DNA of 47,419 nucleotides from Kaistella haifensis DSM 19056 (GTDB lineage Bacteria > Bacteroidota > Bacteroidia > Flavobacteriales > Weeksellaceae). The notes below the pieces were generated by a model. It did no database searches and was not told where the DNA came from. It saw nothing but the letters and a program-made list of their open reading frames with translations. Position numbers and translations under genes: made by a program. This document shows positions 43,864-47,419 of the stretch, piece after piece (positions within the stretch are counted from its first letter, which is position 1; the number at the start of each line of letters is the position of its first letter). Location: contig NZ_JASZ02000019.1 in assembly GCF_000735695.2 (NCBI RefSeq), forward strand, positions 1 through 47,419. Direction: 5' to 3'.

Positions 43864-44871
43864 TCAATCCAACTTTGCAGTAAGTTTTTTAAATTCTTTT
43901 TCAGCATTTTTATCTTCATAAAGAATTCTGTAAACTGCATCGATAATCGGAGTTTTCATTTTCTTTTCTTTTGCAGTTTTGTAGATAGAATCTGCAGCGT
44001 AGTAACCTTCTGCAATCATGTTCATCGATTGTATTGCAGATTTCACGGTATAACCTTTTCCGATAAGATTTCCTAGATTTCGGTTTCTGGAAAAAAGCGA
44101 ATAAGCGGTTACGAGCAAATCTCCCAAATAAGCACTTTCGTTCACATCGCGTGGCATCTCATGGATTCTTTCCAAGAAAAGCTCCATTTCCCGAATTGCA
44201 TTGGAAACGAAAACGGCTGTAAAGTTATCTCCGTAGCCTAATCCGCTTGCAATTCCTGCTCCTATTGCATAAATATTTTTCAAAATTGCACTGTATTCAT
44301 TCCCCAAAATATCGGAACTGCAATTTACCTTGATAAAACGAGAAGCAAATTTCTCACGAAGTACTTCCTGATGTTCTTCTATAGTGGCAATAGTAAGGTA
44401 AGAAAGTCTTTCCATAGCGACTTCTTCAGCGTGACACGGACCAGCAATTACGGCCTGAAAACGGAATCCAATTTTGAACTCATCGCGGAGATAATGTGCT
44501 ACGACATCATTAACTTTCGGAACAATACCTTTGATCGCGGAAACAAAAATTTTATTTGTATAATCGCAAGTCATCTTGTCTAAAGTATCTGAAAGATAAA
44601 TTGACGGTGTTGCTAAAACCACAATATCACAAGCTGAAACCAACTCGTTGATATCCGTCGTAAGTCTTAAATTTTTCACATTGAAATTTACGGCTGTAAG
44701 ATAGGTGGGATTATGATGACGAAGTTCGATTGCACCTTTTACAAACTCGTTTCGAACACACCAGTGAATAGTTTTGGAGTTTTCAGTAAGCATTTTTACG
44801 ATTGCTGTGGCGAAACTTCCGCTACCTACTACGCCAATAACCTTTTCTTTTTTCTGATCTTTCTTAGCCAT
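43864..44871 (-). CDS. gpsA: NAD(P)H-dependent glycerol-3-phosphate dehydrogenase
   Basis: Reduces dihydroxyacetone phosphate to sn-glycerol-3-phosphate for phospholipid synthesis. The 335 residues show the Rossmann GSGSFATA (16-23), the VLATPSIYLSDTL segment, KGIVPKVNDVVAH, the GPCHAEEVA motif and the catalytic-lysine region LKNIYAIGAGIASGLGYGDN. A TATCTTTG element on the minus strand (44889-44896) precedes the start, so this gene probably heads the gpsA-mqo-hypothetical operon. Confidence 0.96.
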   Translation of the reverse strand: MAKKDQKKEKVIGVVGSGSFATAIVKMLTENSKTIHWCVRNEFVKGAIELRHHNPTYLTAVNFNVKNLRLTTDINELVSACDIVVLATPSIYLSDTLDKMTCDYTNKIFVSAIKGIVPKVNDVVAHYLRDEFKIGFRFQAVIAGPCHAEEVAMERLSYLTIATIEEHQEVLREKFASRFIKVNCSSDILGNEYSAILKNIYAIGAGIASGLGYGDNFTAVFVSNAIREMELFLERIHEMPRDVNESAYLGDLLVTAYSLFSRNRNLGNLIGKGYTVKSAIQSMNMIAEGYYAADSIYKTAKEKKMKTPIIDAVYRILYEDKNAEKEFKKLTAKLD

Positions 44872-44888
44872 AAACTTCGATTTACTTG

Positions 44889-44896
44889 CAAAGATA
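44889..44896 (-). promoter_or_regulatory. -7 promoter element of gpsA
   Basis: TATCTTTG on the minus strand, 17 bases before the gpsA start. A loose inverted repeat GAATTG (44904-44909) / CAATTC lies upstream in the same gap. Confidence 0.5.
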
Positions 44897-45037
44897 CGAA
44901 AGTGAATTGCTTAAAAAAAAGCATTTTAAACAATTCCATTTTTTAAAATTATCAATTATAAATTTATTTTCCAACTCGTATATCAGCAAAAAATATGATA
45001 AAATAATTGATTAAAATACACTTTAAAAAATTAATAT

Positions 45038-45045
45038 TATTTTTG
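45038..45045 (+). promoter_or_regulatory. -7 promoter element of the M23 peptidase gene
   Basis: TATTTTTG fits TAnnTTTG and lies 37 bases before the ATG at 45083. The rest of the 211-base gap to gpsA is AT-rich and featureless. Confidence 0.45.
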
Positions 45046-45082
45046 CAAACCTTAATTATAAACAACTGTTACAAAATAGTAT

Positions 45083-45991
45083 ATGAAAAATTTCCTTAGC
45101 AACAAGAAAAAAGTAAATATCTTACTAGGCGCCTTTTTGCTGGTAATCTTTGCACAAGCATTGATGATTACCAAATTGTATACCGAAAAAAGTGATAAAA
45201 CTTACGAGGTGAATTTGGTAAAAATAAACACCCAAAAAGACAGCATCGATTATCTTGAAATGAAAAACAATCTCGCTTTGGTAGATCACACGGTGCGAGA
45301 ATTAAACTCCTTTTTAGCTTCAAAAAATATTACTGACGGAAAAATTGGTACTCTTGCTCAAGACAGCATCTCCAACGCGGTATATCTAGCAAAACAAACC
45401 AATCGGTACAGCCAATATTTGATGGATCTGCAGAATAAATTGCAACAGGTTCCCCTGGGAATTCCAACAGATGGTTATATTTCTTCTAATTTCGGGAAGA
45501 GAAAAAACCCGATTCCATCTAGAAATGTACTTTTAGCTGGTGCCAAACCTGCAAAAACCGAATCAAAAGCAGCTCCCGAAGCCATTGTAGAGCGAGACAG
45601 CGCCGGAAATATCATTAAAACCACAGCTGCGCCACAAGTTGTTGCTGAAAAAAACGATCCACCGGCTGAAGCGGATCAAATGCAATTCCACAAAGGTCTT
45701 GATATTGCGGTAGCTTACGGAACCGATGTACGCGCTGCAGCGAAAGGAACCGTTATTTTTGCCGGTAAAAAAGGCGGTTACGGAAACTGCGTCATTGTTT
45801 CACACGGAAATGGTTTGGCGACGCTTTATGGACATCTTTCGGAAATTCTTGTTGAAACCAACGATATCATCAAAGTAAACCAAGTGATTGCTAGAAGCGG
45901 AAATTCAGGAAGATCTACCGGTCCACATTTGCATTATGAAGTTCATAAAAACAATACTCCGGTGAATCCGAAATTGTTTATGAGCCTTTAA
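45083..45991 (+). CDS. M23 family metallopeptidase, membrane-anchored
   Basis: A LytM-type peptidoglycan endopeptidase or its regulator. 302 residues: one N-terminal membrane helix (about 11-31), a coiled-coil-like periplasmic part (35-120), then the M23 domain. The zinc ligands H203 and D207 (HKGLDIA) and H284 (PHLHYEV), and the catalytic-site H251 (LYGHLS), are all present, so it should be active. Between the domain's first strand (YISSNFGKRKNPI, about 132-144) and HKGLD there is an Ala/Pro-rich insertion of about 55 residues, much longer than the usual loop. It is a single-gene unit with a good terminator. Confidence 0.92.
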   Translation: MKNFLSNKKKVNILLGAFLLVIFAQALMITKLYTEKSDKTYEVNLVKINTQKDSIDYLEMKNNLALVDHTVRELNSFLASKNITDGKIGTLAQDSISNAVYLAKQTNRYSQYLMDLQNKLQQVPLGIPTDGYISSNFGKRKNPIPSRNVLLAGAKPAKTESKAAPEAIVERDSAGNIIKTTAAPQVVAEKNDPPAEADQMQFHKGLDIAVAYGTDVRAAAKGTVIFAGKKGGYGNCVIVSHGNGLATLYGHLSEILVETNDIIKVNQVIARSGNSGRSTGPHLHYEVHKNNTPVNPKLFMSL

Positions 45992-46010
45992 ATTCAATTT
46001 AATAGTAAAC

Positions 46011-46042
46011 AAAAAAACACTCCAAAATCGGAGTGTTTTTTT
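46011..46042. terminator. Bidirectional terminator between M23 and PPIase genes
   Basis: AAAAACACTCC (46013-46023) pairs with GGAGTGTTTTT (46030-46040) around AAAATC, with T-runs on both strands. It serves both convergent genes. Confidence 0.88.
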
Positions 46043-46061
46043 ATAATACAGTTTTTAATAA

Positions 46062-47186
46062 TTATTTTACTGCGCTGCCGTTTACTTTTACCAGCTCTAC
46101 ATCGAAGATTAACCAAGCATTTGGTGGAATTACGCCTCCTGCTCCTCTTGCTCCGTAACCTAATTCAGATGGAATTAATAGCGTTGCTGCTTCTCCTTCT
46201 TTTAAAAGCAGGATTCCTTCGTCCCAACCTTTAATTACTTGTCCAACTCCGATAGGAATTTCGATGGGCTGATTTCTTTTAAAAGAGGAATCGAATTCGC
46301 TTCCATCAACCAATTTTCCTGCATAATGTACGGAAACTTCGTCACCCGCTTTTGGAGCAACACCGTTGGTAGTTTTGGTGATTTTGTAGTACAAACCAGA
46401 TGGAGTTACTTGCATTCCTGCCTTCAAATCGTCTACCAATTTTTGTTGGTTTGCAGCAAATTCTTCTTCTTTTTTCTTCTTATCAGCTTCAATTTTAGCG
46501 AGAATTGCTTTGTTGTTTTCCTGGATTTTACCTTTTCCGTCATTGAAAACCTTTGCGGCATCGTAATCTTTGTATTCATCACCTTTAGAAAAAATAGAAA
46601 CTTTCTCTAAAACCACATCAGTTTTAGGTTTATCCTGTGCACCTTTTTCTACATTGGCGATCGCATCAATTACTTCTTCACCTTTAACTACTTCACCGAA
46701 AATGGTGTGTCTTCCGTCCAACCAAGGAGTAGCAACTTCCGTAATGAAAAATTGGGAACCATTGGTGTTCGGACCAGAATTAGCCATGGAAAGAATTCCT
46801 TTTCCTGTATGTTGCAAATCGTTCTTTTCATCATCAAATTTATAACCTGGATCTCCCATTCCTGTTCCTTGTGGATCACCACCTTGGATCATAAAATCCT
46901 TGATTACACGGTGAAAAATAGTTCCATCATAGAAAGGAACGCCTTTCGCTTTTGCTTTGTTTTCGATTTTACCTTCAGCTAATCCGACGAAATTGGCAAC
47001 GGTAACCGGAGCTTTTTTATCTTCGAATTTTACAATCATATTTCCTTTTGATGTTTGGAAATTTGCGTAAAGACCGTCATTAAGGCCTTCGTAAGTTTCT
47101 TTGTCTACGTTCATTTTTTTATAAATTGGGGTACAACTTGTTAGCAAAATTGATGCTAATGCGATTAAAAAATTCTTCTTTATCAT
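46062..47186 (-). CDS. Dual cyclophilin-FKBP peptidylprolyl isomerase lipoprotein
   Basis: A 374-residue lipoprotein (lipobox LTSC, C18) combining two unrelated prolyl isomerase folds, presumably to fold envelope proteins. The cyclophilin domain (about 40-200) has the catalytic R93 in FHRVIKDFMIQGG, and GSQFFITEV and WLDGRHTIFGEV. A charged coiled coil (about 215-250, Lys/Glu-rich) links it to an FKBP domain (about 258-370) with VSVHYAGKLVDGSEFDSSF, GVGQVIKGWDEG and SELGYGARG. Dual-family immunophilins of this order are known in flavobacteria. Only 28 bases separate its ATG from the stop of a transposase gene on the same strand, so its promoter may lie in or behind an IS element. Confidence 0.93.
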   Translation of the reverse strand: MIKKNFLIALASILLTSCTPIYKKMNVDKETYEGLNDGLYANFQTSKGNMIVKFEDKKAPVTVANFVGLAEGKIENKAKAKGVPFYDGTIFHRVIKDFMIQGGDPQGTGMGDPGYKFDDEKNDLQHTGKGILSMANSGPNTNGSQFFITEVATPWLDGRHTIFGEVVKGEEVIDAIANVEKGAQDKPKTDVVLEKVSIFSKGDEYKDYDAAKVFNDGKGKIQENNKAILAKIEADKKKKEEEFAANQQKLVDDLKAGMQVTPSGLYYKITKTTNGVAPKAGDEVSVHYAGKLVDGSEFDSSFKRNQPIEIPIGVGQVIKGWDEGILLLKEGEAATLLIPSELGYGARGAGGVIPPNAWLIFDVELVKVNGSAVK

Positions 47187-47197
47187 TAATTTTTTAT

Positions 47198-47217
47198 TGA
47201 TTATCCGTTTTTAATCA
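47198..47217. repeat. Inverted repeat at the end of the IS1595-type gene
   Basis: TGATTA-TCCGTTTT-TAATCA has perfect 6-bp arms and overlaps the transposase stop codon. It may be part of the IS terminal repeat, since IS1595-type transposase genes end close to the element end, or an incidental hairpin. Confidence 0.3.
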
Positions 47218-47419
47218 TAATCCTGTAATGTTAGCAATAATAAGCCTTTCAAAGAGTCTATCTCCAAAATATCTTCGATTTAGCTTGTAGATGAATTCGT
47301 TGAGATAGAGTTGAAGATACTTTCTTTTTATTTTGTGGTAATTGCCCAACAAATTTCTTTTGGCGTTGCTAATGGCAATATGAACCCATTTTAAAGTTTC
47401 TTCGGTAGTTTCTTTTGAA
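47215..47419 (-). CDS. IS1595-family (ISXO2-type) transposase, C-terminal part (cut by window edge)
   Basis: Minus-strand reading from the window edge gives 67 residues ending at the stop at 47215. TTEETLKWVHIAISNAKRN, NYHKIKRKYLQLYLNEF and YKLNRRYFGDRLFERL are the C-terminal signature of ISXO2-like DDE transposases of the IS1595 family, with the final RRYFG helix typical. The N-terminal zinc finger and the first catalytic residues are outside the window. The gene points towards the PPIase start, 28 bases away. Confidence 0.85.
   Translation of the reverse strand, partial: SKETTEETLKWVHIAISNAKRNLLGNYHKIKRKYLQLYLNEFIYKLNRRYFGDRLFERLIIANITGL

Overview
The window looks like chromosomal DNA of a member of the Flavobacteriia, most likely the Chryseobacterium/Kaistella/Epilithonimonas group (Weeksellaceae). 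The DNA is AT-rich and genes lack Shine-Dalgarno sequences. Many genes and the one tRNA are preceded by the Bacteroidetes -7 element TAnnTTTG. Protein content fits too: an archaeal-type ProRS, a DnaJ with a reduced zinc finger, malate:quinone oxidoreductase, a dual cyclophilin/FKBP lipoprotein, and a Gly/Tyr-rich 'vitellogenin-like' lipoprotein beside a FadL-type porin. The genus is an inference from protein style, not a measurement.

Layout. Both edges cut through transposase genes: an IS5-family N-terminus on the left (1-210, - strand) and an IS1595/ISXO2-type C-terminus on the right (47215-47419, - strand). From left to right: an orphan TolC-type efflux protein; an AT-rich SWIM zinc-finger protein; a 1961-residue alpha-2-macroglobulin without a thioester; a UbiA-like membrane protein followed by recF and a DciA-like (DUF721) gene; then, convergent to these, a Gcr-type 'site-specific recombinase' membrane protein, mtgA and an iron/cobalamin-type binding lipoprotein. 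tRNA-Arg(ACG) follows.

From 15.8 to 19.3 kb the region is looser and partly decayed. It holds a frameshifted small-gene remnant, an alpha/beta hydrolase, a ketose 3-epimerase-like gene, a second remnant, and the C-terminal third of a FucP-type sugar permease behind a LacI-like operator. From 19.3 to 28.9 kb come a lipocalin, prmA, a GC-rich structured element, a family 2 glycosyltransferase, a THUMP-domain rRNA methyltransferase divergent from a SAM methyltransferase/ZIP transporter pair, the lipoprotein/FadL pair and proS.

From 29 to 47 kb: a DUF937-TM-OmpA fusion; mntH with a strong promoter and palindromic operator, overlapping an outer-membrane channel-like gene by 4 bases; grpE-dnaJ; prfB-dedA; a secreted nuclease; an alpha-glucan phosphorylase homologue in which the PLP lysine is replaced; a possible PD-(D/E)XK protein; a DinB-like protein; mtaB with a non-ATG start; gpsA-mqo-hypothetical; an M23 peptidase; and the fusion PPIase.

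Most of the window is core genome. I did not find a clear new multi-gene defence or biosynthetic system. The best leads are the mntH/outer-membrane pair with its operator, the lysine-less phosphorylase homologue, the structured element at 20.9 kb, the decayed sugar locus, and the -7 elements that lie almost on start codons.
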